64,000 nucleotides of DNA from Calliopsis andreniformis (lineage: Eukaryota > Arthropoda > Insecta > Hymenoptera > Andrenidae), in contig NC_135064.1 of assembly GCF_051401765.1 (NCBI RefSeq), positions 24,526,001 through 24,590,000 on the forward strand. The letters are read 5' to 3'. The number at the start of each line of letters is the position of its first letter. The first letter of the stretch is position 1. The position numbers and the translations under genes are program-made. Shown in pieces: positions 1-13,000 of the stretch. The notes below the pieces were generated by a model. That model had not been told where the DNA came from, made no database searches, and saw only the letters and a list, made by a program, of their open reading frames with translations.

Positions 1-2360
1 GGGCATAGAGTTGGACAGGGCACGAAAACAGGAAAACAAGTTGATATAAATACCTGTGACTCTAAAATTGAACTTATACCTGAACTGAAGTCGATGTCTA
101 CATCTTCTTTCTGAATGTTCTTGAGAGAGAGAGAGAAATAGAGAACAAAAACTAAAGAGTCCCAATGGTTTAAAACAAAAATGAGATTTGTTTTTCAGGA
201 GAGCCAAAAAACAAATGCGATACCTATTTCTTAAAATGAAGAAAAAGCAATAAGATTCTACAAAAAATTTGGATAAAAATGGACTTGGGTTAGTCTGGCT
301 CTGAGGCACAGATATTACCCAACTAATATTCACGAGACACTCGAACTCTATGCTCCTAGTATTTCACATGTCCACCAAATTCTGACGTTAACATTTCACC
401 GTCCCTTTCTGCCAAACTACCACATTCTTCCTAGTTTCCCTTTTCTGGACCGAGTCTACTAACCGAGCAGCGATAAAACACGATAAACCAAGAGATATAA
501 TACGAGCTGGCGTATAAAGGGAGAGACGTTCTTTGCGTCTGGTTGGTCCGCGAAGCGCTTGAATACGGGGCTGCGGATTCGAGACGGCTTTGTCCAGTCC
601 AGGATCTGATTTAATTTTACATCAACGAAAAGCCGGTCGAGAAGCTTTCCGGCTTCCCGCGGGGCGAAATCTCTTTTCTCCGTTTCCTTCTTTCGGTTTG
701 TCCGAGCTCCAACGAACGGGCCTCTCCTTCGGGGATGCTCCAGGGAGTAGCCGAATCGGATGGCAGTAAATAACGAGAAGTCCTCGAGAAACTCGAACCA
801 CGGGCACGGGTTCGAGTGCTCGCTGGACTGAGCTTATACGCGATCGAGCAGCGGAATCGAAATTCGATGCCACACCGTACACACGCCCTCGTGTTTAGAG
901 GCTGTTTTCAGGCCGACCTGGAAGAAGGAGCAGGGTTAAACTCGACAGCGGCCGAAGAGGATAACGGTCCCCTCTCGAGTTTCCACGTACGACAAATCAC
1001 TGAATTCACTGGCCACCCTTGTTCAATGGGCACGGATGGATCGGTCGATCGATTGGTTTACCAAAGGGGAAATGTTTTATAAATACTACGTTTGAAGCGT
1101 TTTTGTGTGCAGTAGTTTATGCGCTGCCGGTCAAAAGTTTCGAGTGAATTGACAATTTGGGTTAAAGCTGTAATGGCGATGTTCATATTTCTATATTCGA
1201 AAATTGACTTATCAGTTAATTATTGCTCAGAATTATCTATAATTTATCAACGATCATTCCGATCAGTATATCTCCTAAAGTCTTAGTTACAAGTCAATGA
1301 CAAACGTAAGTAAAGCCTAGGTAAACCACCGAGGATTAATTGTATCACATGACTGTTAGGGGATTACATTTATTCTCAGATATCCGTTGACGTAATCTGG
1401 CCGTTCGTCAAGGAAATGCCTCTTATCGTTCCGAATTATCACCTACACCAGTTGCTATCGTATAATATTTCTTAAACCAGCAATTCTAGATTATTCGATT
1501 AAATGAAACTGTGAACACAGCTGGTAATTTCGCTGCTTGGAATAAATACATACTTCTGCCGCCGAGATAGTGGAAAAAGATGATCGCTGATATGGGCAGG
1601 AAATCTAATTTCTCAGCTTCCTCGGTCAGTTATTCATGCATCGATTACGATTACTCGAAGCACGACGGGAGAAGGGAAGCTTGCCAGTCGACCTCCAACG
1701 ATCTATTTTCCTACTCGCGGACCCGTTACTTACACCTGAATCGCTTCAATTACACCTGCTTTATTTCGTCGGGTAATTACCGTTCTACGAGATCGGCGAG
1801 CGGCACGGCGGAATCACGCTGGTAGCCGTTGCCGCCTCGCTTCTCCGCTTAACGTAATAACAATGTAATCGTCTGTTAAAGGCTGCCTTATAATTACGCT
1901 CAATTTAATGATTCCGAGCCGAATGGAAAAGACAGCGGGAGCCGACGCGGCTCGGCGCTGGCGCGCTCACCGCGCGGAACGCTGCGTGTCGTCTCGCTCC
2001 GATGACAAAAAATTCCTTTACATAATGTATCTATTCCCGGTTCGAGAGTTATTGGAGGCACCGCCGCGGGAGCGAACGATAGCAGCGGGGAGAGAGAACG
2101 CTGGCGGAACACTGGGCGAGCATTGATACCCCCGCTTCTGCGGTTATGTAGTACATACATTAAAGCCATATGCACGTGCGAAGGTACCGACGATGGCGTG
2201 GGCAAGTTTGTACGTACCTGACGCTAATACGTTCTGCTCGCATCTGCATAAGGCAACACGAGCTGGGAAGAGGAGAGGCGATAGAGGTGGGAACAGAGGA
2301 AGCTCGATGGAGTCCGTTCGGAGAGCTACTAATTATCTTGCCTTTCTTACAGGCTTGTTA
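1..2360. other. Non-coding: end of an AT-rich valley, then two GC-rich blocks
   Basis: The first 470 bases are AT-leaning and end in a C-rich stretch (361-420: 20 C, 5 G by hand count), like the right edges of other valleys. A CpG-rich block follows (about 471-1080), then a valley (1081-1560) and a second GC-rich block (1561-2360). Open frames here are under 105 codons, overlap on both strands and match no family I recognise. I see no splice-bounded exon and no RNA gene. Confidence 0.6.
123..136 (+). repeat. (GA)7 microsatellite
   Basis: Seven uninterrupted GA units, followed by more purine-rich sequence. Confidence 0.9.
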
Positions 2361-3190
2361 GATTTTCTTGGAGTGTCTATGAATTGAATATGGATGGAGA
2401 AAATGATTTGGTCGATGTTTTGTTGGGTGAGATAATTGGAGAGTTGCTGGAGGGATTGATCAGTGGAGTCCCTCGTTAAGTGATCGCTTGGTATCCTCGT
2501 TAATTGATTAGAATGGAGATATTCATTTCCTTTTTGCGTCCTTTGGATGGAGCGTGTTTTTGCGTGGGGGTATAATAAATTTTCTTCATCGACGTGGCTG
2601 GTGGAATGTGTTGATAGAATGCTTATGTCTATGCAAATTCAAATTGTTCATAAATAATATTAGAATAATGGAAACTAAGTGGGTATAAGCTTGTTTCAGC
2701 CTAGAAGTATGGTAATTAGCAGGTACTTTACTTTTGATACTTTGTGCATGTATATTTTTGCATATTTTGTGTACTCTGCACTAGAGGTCTCCACTTCACG
2801 TGTATTCAAATACCTAGACATGTAATTAAAACCTACATGGATTAAAAGCGGGATATAAATATTAATTGCCCGTATATCTACCATGTACATGTAAGCATTC
2901 TTAAAATACATTCCAAACCATGAGATTTAGTCTACTTTCGACTTCTTTGCGTACTTAAATTTTCTTTACCCGCATAAAGACCCACAGTCTTTTGATACGT
3001 GCCAGCTAAATTATTCCGCGAAACTCACCCATAACAATAAACTCCTCCATAAGGTCATTCTTCGCTCAGAACCACTTCCCCCGTATTAAAAATTAAACCT
3101 TCAATTAAAGATAAATTAATTTCCCCTATCCCACAAGCTCCCCCAATCCCTACCAACGCCATCGAATCAGCCGCATCATGATGCATTCAC
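2361..3190. other. AT-rich valley with opposite GC skew at its two edges
   Basis: The left edge is G-rich and C-poor on the + strand (2401-2460: 22 G, 2 C, and 22 T against 14 A). The right edge is the reverse (3121-3180: 6 G, 28 C). No coding sequence is recognisable. This is one of the clearest examples of a pattern repeated through the window. Confidence 0.8.
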
Positions 3191-6100
3191 GGTACCAGCG
3201 TATGGTATTTTTACGCTGATAATTCCTCCGCTCCACGCCTGTCATCGATTTCATCAGATTCCCCATCAGCGTCGAAGTCACCGCGATCGTGAGAAACACG
3301 ATCGAACGGCAGCCTCGATCCTCTATCTCGCTCGCGTGCTCGGCAATTCTCCTTTCCCGCGTGGCGCGGCAGTAATTAAGGGAAGAGAAAGAAGGTTATT
3401 AACGAGATCGGGCGATAAGAGTGGACGGTTCGATCGAATTAACGATGTTACACCGGCTCGCCGTAAACGTACACGCGAGAGCACCGTGTACTGGCGCGGC
3501 TCGGTGGGGAGCAGGGAGAGGGTGGAACAGAGAGGGTAGAAGAGCACGAGGGAAGGGGAGAGAGAAAGCACGAGGGCATTCGTGTACACAGAGACGAGAC
3601 CACCTACGTGTTAAACTTCCCTCCCGTGCAAAAGTCGACGCGAATCGGTTTACACGCGCGCGGTATCTCGCGGCCCCGGTATTAATGCTCGCGTATGCTC
3701 GGTGCTCGCCGCGGCGGGCTCGTTATCTGCCACATAACGCCGCCGGTTCGCATGCAAATCGCAATGTGTGCAGCGTGAGCGGGCCAGGATACGGCGCGGT
3801 GGCACTCATCGCGCTCGGAAATATAGTAATCCAGTACCAGCTGATAAATTGCGGCACGAAGGCGACGCTGTAATCGCTCGAGGGCGAGCGCAGGGCTCTG
3901 CCTGGGATCACCGAGGACGGAGGAAAATAATTAATGCGGGTACTTACGCGCGGGAGCAAATTCGAGCGGAAAAGTCGCCGGCTGGAGGAGGGAAAAAGGG
4001 GGAGGAATTAATAAGTCTAGCGAGCTGGTGTAGACACCGCGTTCACGCGTGGAAAGATGGGACGCGATACGAATTAACGCGTTCGTCACGGTGCGCGGGG
4101 TTTTAAAAGCTGTCACGAATCGGGGGAAAAATGGAGCAATCAACGACCGTTCTCTTCAGTTTTCTGGCCTTTTTTTCTCGCCGCTGAGTAATAAAGCGGT
4201 CGGTGAAAAGAGCGTAGCGATGTGCGAGCTGGGAGTATTATTTTATATTTTCTGTTCCTGTTTAATGAAAATTGCTCACTCTTTTTTATATAATTTTTTA
4301 ATCGTTCAATTCCCGGTGGAGCTGGGCTAGATCAAGTTCAAAGGTGTATTGACTTTTCTTATTGGGTTAACTGTTTGTGGACAAGAAAAAAATAATAGGA
4401 AATATATCTGTGTTCAAGGCTATTAAAAGTAGAGATTAGTTGCTGGCGACTTGCATGTTTCCCACGACGCTGCGAAGTGATATAAGAAATACGTATAATG
4501 TGCTGTAATAGCAGTGAATACTATAAACCTTGGATAACAAGTAGCTCTTGTTAGAAATAAATGAAGGATTTCACTCCTATTCTTCTTACACATACTAGAC
4601 TTGAATTACAGTATTTCTACGATCGTAAATACTGTAAAGGTATTTCATTTCCACTCACCATCTTCAAGTTACAATTCCATACAAAAAACTCAATCACTTT
4701 TTATGAACAACGTGGCACAGAAATTCTTCTAAATGAAGAAGTTAATTAACGTGTCTGAATCTCTCGACTTCAGACAATCCTATGCAAAAGAGTGAACTAC
4801 AACGCCACAAACACTTCGAGAACCGATAAGTAGGAACGAAAGAGTCAGTGGTGTATCCTCCAACCCTCGAAAGCACCCCGTTTCTCTGGCACGCATCGTC
4901 CCTGCAATCGGGCGAGGGTGAGCAGCACTTTCGTAATGAATTCCTCGGCGGCGAGGCATTAAGAAACGGTCGGAAAAACGGCCAAGCGTAAGGTGGCGGT
5001 GGGACGGTGGTGCAGGGTGCGAGAGGAAGTCGTGTCGCCACGGTGGAAATGAATTTTTCATTTCGCGCTAAACTCGCGAAACGGTTCGTGGCTTAAAGCG
5101 AAGATTAAAGGGCGCCAACGCGGGCTTCTCCTTTTTCTACTTCATGAAGTATAAGAGGAAACGACGTGGGTGGTGCCGGCCCATTATTTTTCATTGCTCG
5201 CGAGCCACGATCCTTTTCCATTTCCCTCCATCCTTCCTTCCTTCCTCCTTCCTTCCTTCCCTTTTATCTCCGCTCGACTTTCCTCGACCTCTTTGAGCAG
5301 CGCTGCTGGGCGTTTCCTTAAATTTGTATTACCGGCTGAGTTACGAGGAACGAAGCCGCCGCGAAGGAACACGATCCTCGTGGATTATTCAATTGGACCG
5401 CGCAATTTGTTTCGTCGGTTCTGTCGAGCACCGTCGCGCTTCCATTCGTCGTCCTTTCTTCCCTCCCCTTCCCCACCTTCTTCTCGCGTGTTTGCGCCGA
5501 GCATTGTGCTAAGTCCAGCGGAAAACGCGCGGATCTGTCACGGCGTGTAACCTTTATGGGGCGGGAAAATAGCGTGGATCCGATAAACATCGAGGAAAAG
5601 CGGAGCACGAATGTCTGTTTCTCCTCGGTGGTTACGTTTCGTCGCTCCTCGTCTGAAGTATTATTCAAGCTGGTACGGTCTCTAATGCGAGCCGCGCTAA
5701 AAGGACATACAGTCCTTCGTGCACAATACCGGAAAACTGCGGAATGAATTGTACCGAGCTGGCCATTGTCGAACGGACAGCTGAGGTAAAATAACTCTGG
5801 CTCGACGTCGGCCAAGGAGAATCGTTTTTATATCGAGCGGCGACAGATCCTCTTTCTTTTTCTAGAAACGCTCGGTGTTTAACACTGTCGACCGAGTGGA
5901 CTGCTGAATCGATGAAACGTCTGTACAGTAACTCCTGTTTAGCTGTTATGTACTTTTCAAACGAGTTATATATAGGCACATCAACTTTTTCTTTGCTCTA
6001 CATTTCTAGGTTCAAATCTTCTATGAAAACGAATTGCAGCTTGAGTAATCACATTTTGCGGATAATTAATTTTCAGGGGAATATTTTTATCGCAGACTGC

Positions 6101-6640
6101 TGAAGTAAGAGGTTTTTGGAGAAATATAATTAATGCTTACTTATACGGATTATATTTCACTGTTTTTCAGCGTCAGTGCCGTCAGTTTTAATGTTCTTAG
6201 TAGATAAATTACGAATAGAAGAGGTAACCAGTGTCAGACGTATTTGTATGTTCAATATCGATTTGAGGCATAAATAAATTCCGCTGCAGGTAGGGAGTTG
6301 GTGTATAATAAATAATTTGCTTTAAATAAATTGAAGATAGAGTGATCTTAACAGTGAGCTTATACATAAACACTCGTGCCCCTAAATTCAGAGTTGAATG
6401 AAGGTTTCATGAGGCCCAAAGTTGGGTAACTATAGCACATATTCTCTACCTTTTGGGAAGGTTTTATAAAGCATAACTATTTTCAATCCTTAAGCAAAAA
6501 TAAACTCCAGAGCTTTACAGTAATTGTAACTTGTGAAAAAAATGATTTGCAAAAGTATATTTCAGTATACGAAAAATAAGGCCCTTTAATGGACAAGGTC
6601 CAGTGTTACGGCTCCCTCTTTAATTCATGCCTGCCCAAAT
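3191..6640. other. Non-coding: GC-rich blocks at 3.2-4.3 and 4.8-5.9 kb, valleys at 4.3-4.8 and 5.9-6.6 kb
   Basis: The GC-rich parts are dense in CG dinucleotides and yield overlapping open frames on both strands, up to 165 codons (minus strand, 5318-5815). These are rich in Arg and Ser and carry no motif I recognise. A polypyrimidine tract with a TTCC repeat lies at about 5217-5270. The two AT-rich valleys contain only short frames. Nothing here can be called a gene. Confidence 0.6.
5231..5262 (+). repeat. Imperfect (TTCC)n microsatellite
   Basis: Tandem TTCC units with one CTCC interruption, inside a longer pyrimidine-rich run. Confidence 0.85.
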
Positions 6641-7745
6641 TCAGTTTTCAAAGACACCCCATATCCGTCACACACCACTCGGGCCCCAAATGATCCGGCT
6701 CCGGATACGGGTCAGGTGTCTGAGCGTGGAGCGCGTGGGGATAACAGAGGGGATTGTGGTCTCGCTAATTGAAATAATTCGCGGGCCCGCCGCGCATATC
6801 GAATGGCGCTTCGCTCGCTATCGAACGTGGCCATAAGTACGCGAAATTACGGTGTCGTATTTCTCTGGGAACTGTCTTTGCGCGCGTCCTTTCGCCAGAT
6901 GCCGTCTTCCCGATATCGTCTTCGCCCGGCCGCTTTGACCGGAGTTATTACTTATACCACGGGAATATCGGCGGTTTATTTTGTCGATGACGGGCGTAAG
7001 AGACGTCGTCGTCGGCGGTGGCGGCGGGCAAAAGGAACGACGAGGGGAAACCGAGTAGCGGAGGAAGAGAGAGACGCCGCGGCGCGGCGCGAGGGTGGGG
7101 GAAGGGCGAAGGATCTCTCCGCAGATTAGAGCGCGAATCAATATTGGGCAGCGAGGCGAGGCTTTTATCGGCGCTGAAAGAAATCCCCTCGCTTCCTTCT
7201 TCGAGTGGGCACCGACTTGGAATGGAAACCAGCGGTAGAGGAACCACGACGAGAGGGCAGAGGGAGGGGCACGGGCAAGGAAAAACGAAGGAGACAGGGG
7301 GAGAGAGAGACCGCGAGCGAGCGGATAGAGAGATACTTCTGTGCGCGTATGAGTGGAAGGAAGATGGAACGAGAGCGAGAGACGGACAGAGAGTCAGGCT
7401 CGAGCGAGACGGGCGAATGATGAAGAGGGGAGGCGACGATGGAGACGAAGGATAAGCACGAAGGGTATGAGGAGGACTGAAGAGCTGTGGAAGGAGGAAC
7501 GGCGGGCGGAGGGAGGAAGTAAGAGGACCGAGGATTCCGTTCGAGCAACTTACCGGACTTCTACGTTCTCTCCACGGTCGAGGATTTACAGATTACGCGC
7601 TGGTAGACCGAGCTGCTGTGTGCGACCGAGCGAACGAGGGAGAGAGAGAAAGAGGGAGAAAGAGAGAGGGGATCGGTGAGTGGCGACGCGCGAACGAGCG
7701 AGCGAGACGGGTAGAGGGGCGAGCCAGAGAGAGAGGGACGAAGCG
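6641..7745. other. GC-rich block with a long purine-rich tract upstream of a putative promoter
   Basis: From about 7010 to 7740 the + strand is dominated by G and A, with runs of GAGAGA, GGGAGA and CGAGCG. The tract gives frames rich in Arg, Glu and Gly on the + strand and in Ser, Pro and Leu on the minus strand, the usual shadow of polypurine DNA. I see no gene. Its position just upstream of a TATA-like motif at 7746 would fit a GA-rich, GAGA-factor-type promoter region, but that is inference. Confidence 0.55.
7636..7671 (+). repeat. GA-rich low-complexity run
   Basis: Imperfect GA and GGGA units within the larger purine-rich tract. Confidence 0.8.
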
Positions 7746-7776
7746 TATAAAGGAATGACACGGAGAGAGGGAGTCA
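7746..7776 (+). promoter_or_regulatory. Possible TATA-box / initiator core promoter
   Basis: TATAAA occupies 7746-7751, in GC-rich DNA. Thirty bases downstream, TCA at 7774-7776 could serve as an insect initiator, although its context (AGTCAAGG) is only a partial match to the TCAGT consensus. The spacing from the first T of the box to the A of the initiator is 30, which is the canonical distance. An ATG follows at 7793. The arrangement is suggestive but unproven, because TATA-like words are common by chance. Confidence 0.3.
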
Positions 7777-7792
7777 AGGACCATCCGTCGCG

Positions 7793-7957
7793 ATGAGTGC
7801 GACGAAAACGGAGCTATCGAGTCCGCGCGGACTGGAGCCCTGGCCTCAGCCCGACCAATCGCAGCGCCCCGTCCCGTCAGGTCGACCAACCGCGCCCCTC
7901 CGTGAGCGTTACACGTTTATTATCGCGCGGGAAAAAGAAATGACTGTTTATAAATAA
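7793..7957 (+). CDS. Short ORF downstream of the putative promoter (possible first coding exon or uORF)
   Basis: A 54-codon frame begins MSATKTELSS and ends at TAA 7955-7957. The start context (GTCGCGATGA) has G at -3 and +4 A. I recognise no domain; the N-terminal half is Pro/Gln/Ser-rich and resembles disordered N-termini of regulatory proteins only in composition. A splice-donor-like GTGAGC at 7902 would end the exon after 36 codons (phase 1), and a stronger donor-like GTGAGT lies at 8301. If the longer exon is used, the frame is closed and this is at most an upstream ORF or a small peptide. I cannot identify a downstream exon. Confidence 0.15.
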   Translation: MSATKTELSSPRGLEPWPQPDQSQRPVPSGRPTAPLRERYTFIIAREKEMTVYK

Positions 7958-8300
7958 TTAGAGAGGTTTTAATTAACTCTCGGGACGCGCTCGGACCGTC
8001 GGTATCCATCGCTGTTTTAATCGCTCGGTCGGTTTTATCCGTGGACGACGATGCCCCGACGTCGTCTGTTAGAGCCATCCCTGCCCCGCGCCGACGATCC
8101 GCGTTATATTTGTAAAACTAAACCATCGATCGGGCATCGGTCATTAAAGGCGACCCTTGTTCTCGTTTTCTTCCGCCGCCAGACATCCCGTGTCAAGGTG
8201 TCTCCATCGAGTGTACAGGACGTTGCAACGCTACGGGCGCGAGCTTAACCGGTTGACGTCTCACTTTGAGGTTACAAGAGGACCACTTCGACGAGGACTG

Positions 8301-8306
8301 GTGAGT
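8301..8306 (+). promoter_or_regulatory. Splice-donor-like site
   Basis: GAGGACTG/GTGAGT closely matches the 5' splice-site consensus. It lies 525 bases after the putative initiator at 7776 and at the boundary between a GC-rich block and an AT-rich valley. An exon from 7776 to 8300 would have no frame longer than 66 codons, so the transcript would be a 5' UTR exon or a non-coding RNA. Similar 6-mers occur elsewhere in the window by chance. Confidence 0.25.
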
Positions 8307-10090
8307 TATTCACGTTAGTTATTACTTATTAGTGTCATTGCGCTCAGACAATGCCTGTCTTTAGTCGTTAGAGGCGATTCAAATCAAACGGCAGCAATTT
8401 GCATAGAATATGTTGTACATGGATTATCGATGGAGATTATGCTTCTTGTTGCGTGATATAACCGAAAAATGCGAAACGCGTGGAACTGTCGCAGCAGGGT
8501 ATCGATAGTGCGTACATTATATTTAATAGAGGACTGCTTTTTGTGGATTTTACGGGGTTATATTTCAAGGCAATTTTATACTTTTCGAATAACAGAATAC
8601 TATATCCGTGGCTGTAAGCAGAAACGATATGTCACATATGGATTTTTATACTGGAGATATCGACAGTAATAAGAGGAATTTCAATTCGGTATTATGTACT
8701 TGTGATTTATTGTATTCTCATTCGTTTAAGGGAATAGTTTTTGTTCATACAGCAGTACCAGCTTTCTTTCTTTTAATAGTACATACAAAAAATTCTTCAA
8801 GGCATAAACTCAGATTTCTTCGAAATGTGTTACATCGTTTTGCGTCGCAGTTAAAGATAACCACTTTGCGCTGTAATCGAATACATAACATCTACACGAA
8901 AGTGTTTTAATTCTGAAACTTTCCTATACGTATGCGTATGTGTCCAGCAGGGTATAGAACGTTATTTGCTCATGCTATTTTACCTTTTTCCCTCTCTCGA
9001 CGACAAGGGTGTTTGTTTTTTCCTGTCCGTGTCTTCGTACGCCACAGCGTCGGAGCGGACCGCGGACGTATTATTAGAAAGCGTAGTGTTTCAAGCGGGC
9101 CCGCGTGTACATGGACCTCGTGAATAGGTATCCACCATTTTTTCGTGAAAAATTCATCTCCGCGCCTTTGACTCTCTCGCGTACGTGACAAGCAATTGCC
9201 TTCCGTTGGATGGAATCGCGTGCCCTCTGAAACCTTTTCGGAGGCCTCGAATGGGGCGCGGACACGACAAAAGGGAAATCAAAGCGTCGTTCGAGGAGTT
9301 TTTACGATCGAACGCCCCGGTTTCGCAGTATGGGGTCTCTCGCCCTGTTTCCCTCGCTACTTTTGGCAGCTATGCTTTTTCTTTGGCTCTTACTATCTTT
9401 TATCCCTCCTGCAGACCTGGACACATTTGAAATGTTGTTCCAAGTGGTGCATTATTTAATTTTATAGATATTTCGTTTCTAGAATATTGTTGTTTTATTT
9501 TATTTCAGAATACTATTCTTAAAGTAATCGTTTTGTTAACTAGAATGAACGAATAATAATTATATTGTATTATAATATAGCTTTATATGGGAAGAACTAT
9601 CTTGTGCATGAAAAATTAATTAGAAACAGCTTTACGTACCAGAAGAGGTCCAGCCTTCTGTCCCCAATCTTCCTTACTTTTTTGTTTGTGTTAGAACAGC
9701 GGGGAGACTAAGGATTAGGTATTATTATATATGACTAAGGATTATGCAGGCTAGGAGGTAGGAATTAGGAGAGGAAAGCTGGAGAAGATAGTACATAGCT
9801 TGTTCTGCAGGAATTCCAAGAGGTTTGACCTCCCTGTTTAAACCCTGACCCAAGTTCCTGCTTCTAGTCTTCAAACTATTAAAAAATAATCCCCAAGAAT
9901 TTTGTCGCATTTATACATACTTATATTCATTTATAACTCCCGCAGAAATAGAATATCACGGTGAAAATATTAGACTAGATTTCGATGTGCCTAGAGTAGA
10001 ATTCCCCCAATTAAAATCGTAATCCCCCTACATGATCCTATGGAATATAGAACATCTATCAAATATCGCCTGTCAGTGTTGAGCTGGGCT
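8307..10090. other. Non-coding: valley, small GC-rich block at 9.0-9.4 kb, valley
   Basis: The AT-rich parts (8307-8960 and 9431-10090) contain only short frames. In the second valley a G-rich section (about 9680-9790) is followed by C-rich sections (about 9815-9850 and 9885-10040). ACTAAGGATTA occurs twice within 40 bases near 9709 and 9734. No gene or RNA is recognised. Confidence 0.6.
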
Positions 10091-13000
10091 CAGTTTCCGA
10101 CATTTTTCCCCCAATATAGAAGATAGAGAAATCCTACTGCCAAGCCCCATATTTCCCTCGGTGAAAAAAGATGCTCGACGGGATTGTTCGGTCGGTCGAG
10201 CACACGGGCAGACTCTTGCGTCCCCTTTTCTTCCATGGAATTTATCGGGAGGAAAGTTATCCCCCGCGACAAAAGGGGTAAATGACTTTCGAATATCTCA
10301 GCTTTTCGAACGCGTCAGCTGCGAGCCGGGATTTCGAAAGCGTGGGCGAGAGCACACCAGGAAACGCGTATAAAGCCTGTCCTATTTTGAAGCGGGTCTC
10401 TTGTGGAAACGGCGAAGAACAGAGAGAGACCAGCTGAGCCCTGGGGTGAGGGCGAGATTTTCATTCAGAAGGCGTCACGTAATCCACACACGGTCTCGTC
10501 GACTCCGCGAAATCGTCCAAGTTCCACCGTATTTCCGGGGTGAATTTGACGACGACGCATCCGGCCGAGTTCGTGTGCATGCACCGCGGCCCGCTCGTAT
10601 TACTAAGGAGGTCGCCGCGGAAACTGCGCTTCCTTCCGGAAAACTTTCTCAATAACCGATGGAAAAAATAACGGAAAACCTGCGACGTCTAGAGACTATA
10701 TATTGATAGAACTTGTAGGGAATGTAATAACGTTTCAAGTTCTGCCACTTCTAAAGTGGATATAATCGCCTTCACTTTTTCTTACTTCTTTTCTATAAGT
10801 AGCTATACTTATTAGAATGTGAGAATTAGTTTTCACAAATGTTTAAGCGAGACACATTAGATGTCATAAATTCAGCTATTTATTTTACCTCGTACAGTCC
10901 TGCCTGAAATATCTTCTACCACAGTTTCACGTATTGTTTATTCTCCTGAGCTTCAAGAATAATTACCACCGTGGCGCAACGTAGCTTTTAATTAGCCACG
11001 AAACGCGTATGAAATAGACCCGTGAATTGCGCAAATGTCATCGTCACGTGTACGCGACGTCTCGCAAATTAGCGTTACATATTATGAGATACTCGCGAAC
11101 TACCGTGTTTTTAGTATTGTTTAACGGGGTGCCGCTTACAACGCGGCCTTGGCCCACACAATTTCTAATTTCCCAGTATCATTGTTGCCACACAGAGCAC
11201 GAAACGACTCTCGAAACCAAACTTCACGAGGTCTCGCTAACCGCAGCGCAAAGTATCGTTCGCCGTTAATCGCTCCTTAAACAGTCGATCCTAAATCAAC
11301 AACCACCACGAAACAATCGTTTTCAAATTAAAATTTCAAACGGAGAAAGGGAACATCGAGAAAAGAGCAAACACTTTTTTAGTGTGAACCTAACATGTGT
11401 TTACATATGCATAGAGGCCCTCATCTCTAGTTTAATATTTTGTCTGACATACATATTATGTATACAAGTTCTCCAGGGAGTCCTCAGAGAGTACAGAATG
11501 CTTCTAATTTAAAAAAAGCTGTTTTATTTTATTTATATATAGTAATTTTATTTTTAGTAAGTATTCTTTGTCAGTAACTTTTACTTTATGTCAAGTATTC
11601 CCAATTTTACATTCGTTTCATGTACCCACGTCGTACCAGTGCATACAAATTTTATTTCCAAACAAAAATAAGAAAGCAGAAAACTATATTATCAAATCAG
11701 GGGAAACAATCTTAATATCCCTCGAACAGTTACAAAACTCTGCAATATTTACGTCATCCTGTTTTGATCGAAGAAACGACTGAACCCCCGCAACTTCCGG
11801 CGCAGAGTCGCCGCGAGATTCGTCCAGCGAGCGTTCGACAAATCGTGGCGGAGCAGAGAACATCGTCGATTCGAAGTCTCTTCTGCGATCGTTTCCCGAG
11901 GATGACGGGGACGAACGGAGCGTACAAAATCCGTTTCCGGTCGAGCGGTTCCGCGAAATGATTTATTATGCCGTCGAGCGTGCAGAGAGAAAAAGAGGGG
12001 GAGAAACGGGGGGAAAAGAAATAGAGAGAGAAATCGAACGGAGCGTGACCTGCGGTGAGTGTATTGTAGACACGGTGAATCGGCACCAGAGAAGAATATG
12101 AACCGACCCTCGGGCCCCCAAAGGAATGCCCCCATTGTTTTCTTTATTGGAACACCCCGGCTGAATAGGGACGCGGCATCGCGCGGGGGCCCGGCCAATG
12201 GACCATAGAAAAGGGGGTAATTATATGGGCGCCACTCGGCGCACCAGCAATCACGCGATCGTAATCCATCCTTTCAGATAGAGGCGAGGCCGACGCGTCG
12301 GGTATATCGTGGTTCCAGATGCGCATCGCTCGTAGGCCGCTTTTCTGTTTTTTTTTCCTTCTCCCCCCTGCCCCTTCTCTTTTTCTCTCTTGTACCCCTG
12401 TTTAATGCGGCCTCGTTGAAGATCGTATTTACACGGGCGATCTCGAGAGATCAACCGCCTCGCCTCGGCGCAGAAGATAATTGGGCACGATGTTAAATAG
12501 ATCACTCGGCGGGACTGCTCGTTGGGTCGACTCGTCAACGCTTGCGGGGGAACGGGGTGGCGTCTTGAAAAAAATTGGAGGCGTCTGTTGGTGACTGGTG
12601 TTGAGATGAGTCGTATTAATTCGTACTCAGATATTTTCACTTATTTATTTATTTATGGGTTGAGGTCCTTCAGTTATACAGAAATGAAAGAAAAGAGCAG
12701 ACGTAGTAATAGGCGTAAGCTTATAAACAGTAAAAACACATTACATTCGTTGTATTACTAATCTAAGGTATCAAAGGTTCATAGAGACCGTAAGTCTACA
12801 TACACAGTGGCGCGAGTTTTGAATTTTAAAGAAGATTGCGGAAATAAATCTGACTGGTTGGAAAACGTGTTGACGAAATTACAGATTTTTGTGAATGTAT
12901 CGGTAAAGAGAAAATTTGATGTAATATAGTGGATAACATTGAAGTTAATCAATGCTGTAACTCGGGGGTTGTTCACGAGGTGGTTGACTCTTCTGTGTAG

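Noticed and set aside
513..518. TATAAA words at 513, 10370, 15384 and 21407
   Set aside because: No initiator about 30 bases downstream and no associated exon signal.
1512..1535. TGAACACAGCTGGT, which matches the first 14 bases of insect miR-317 as I recall it
   Set aside because: The rest of the mature sequence differs, and the flanks do not form the expected hairpin; only a 6-bp pairing (ACCAGC) is seen upstream. Probably coincidence.
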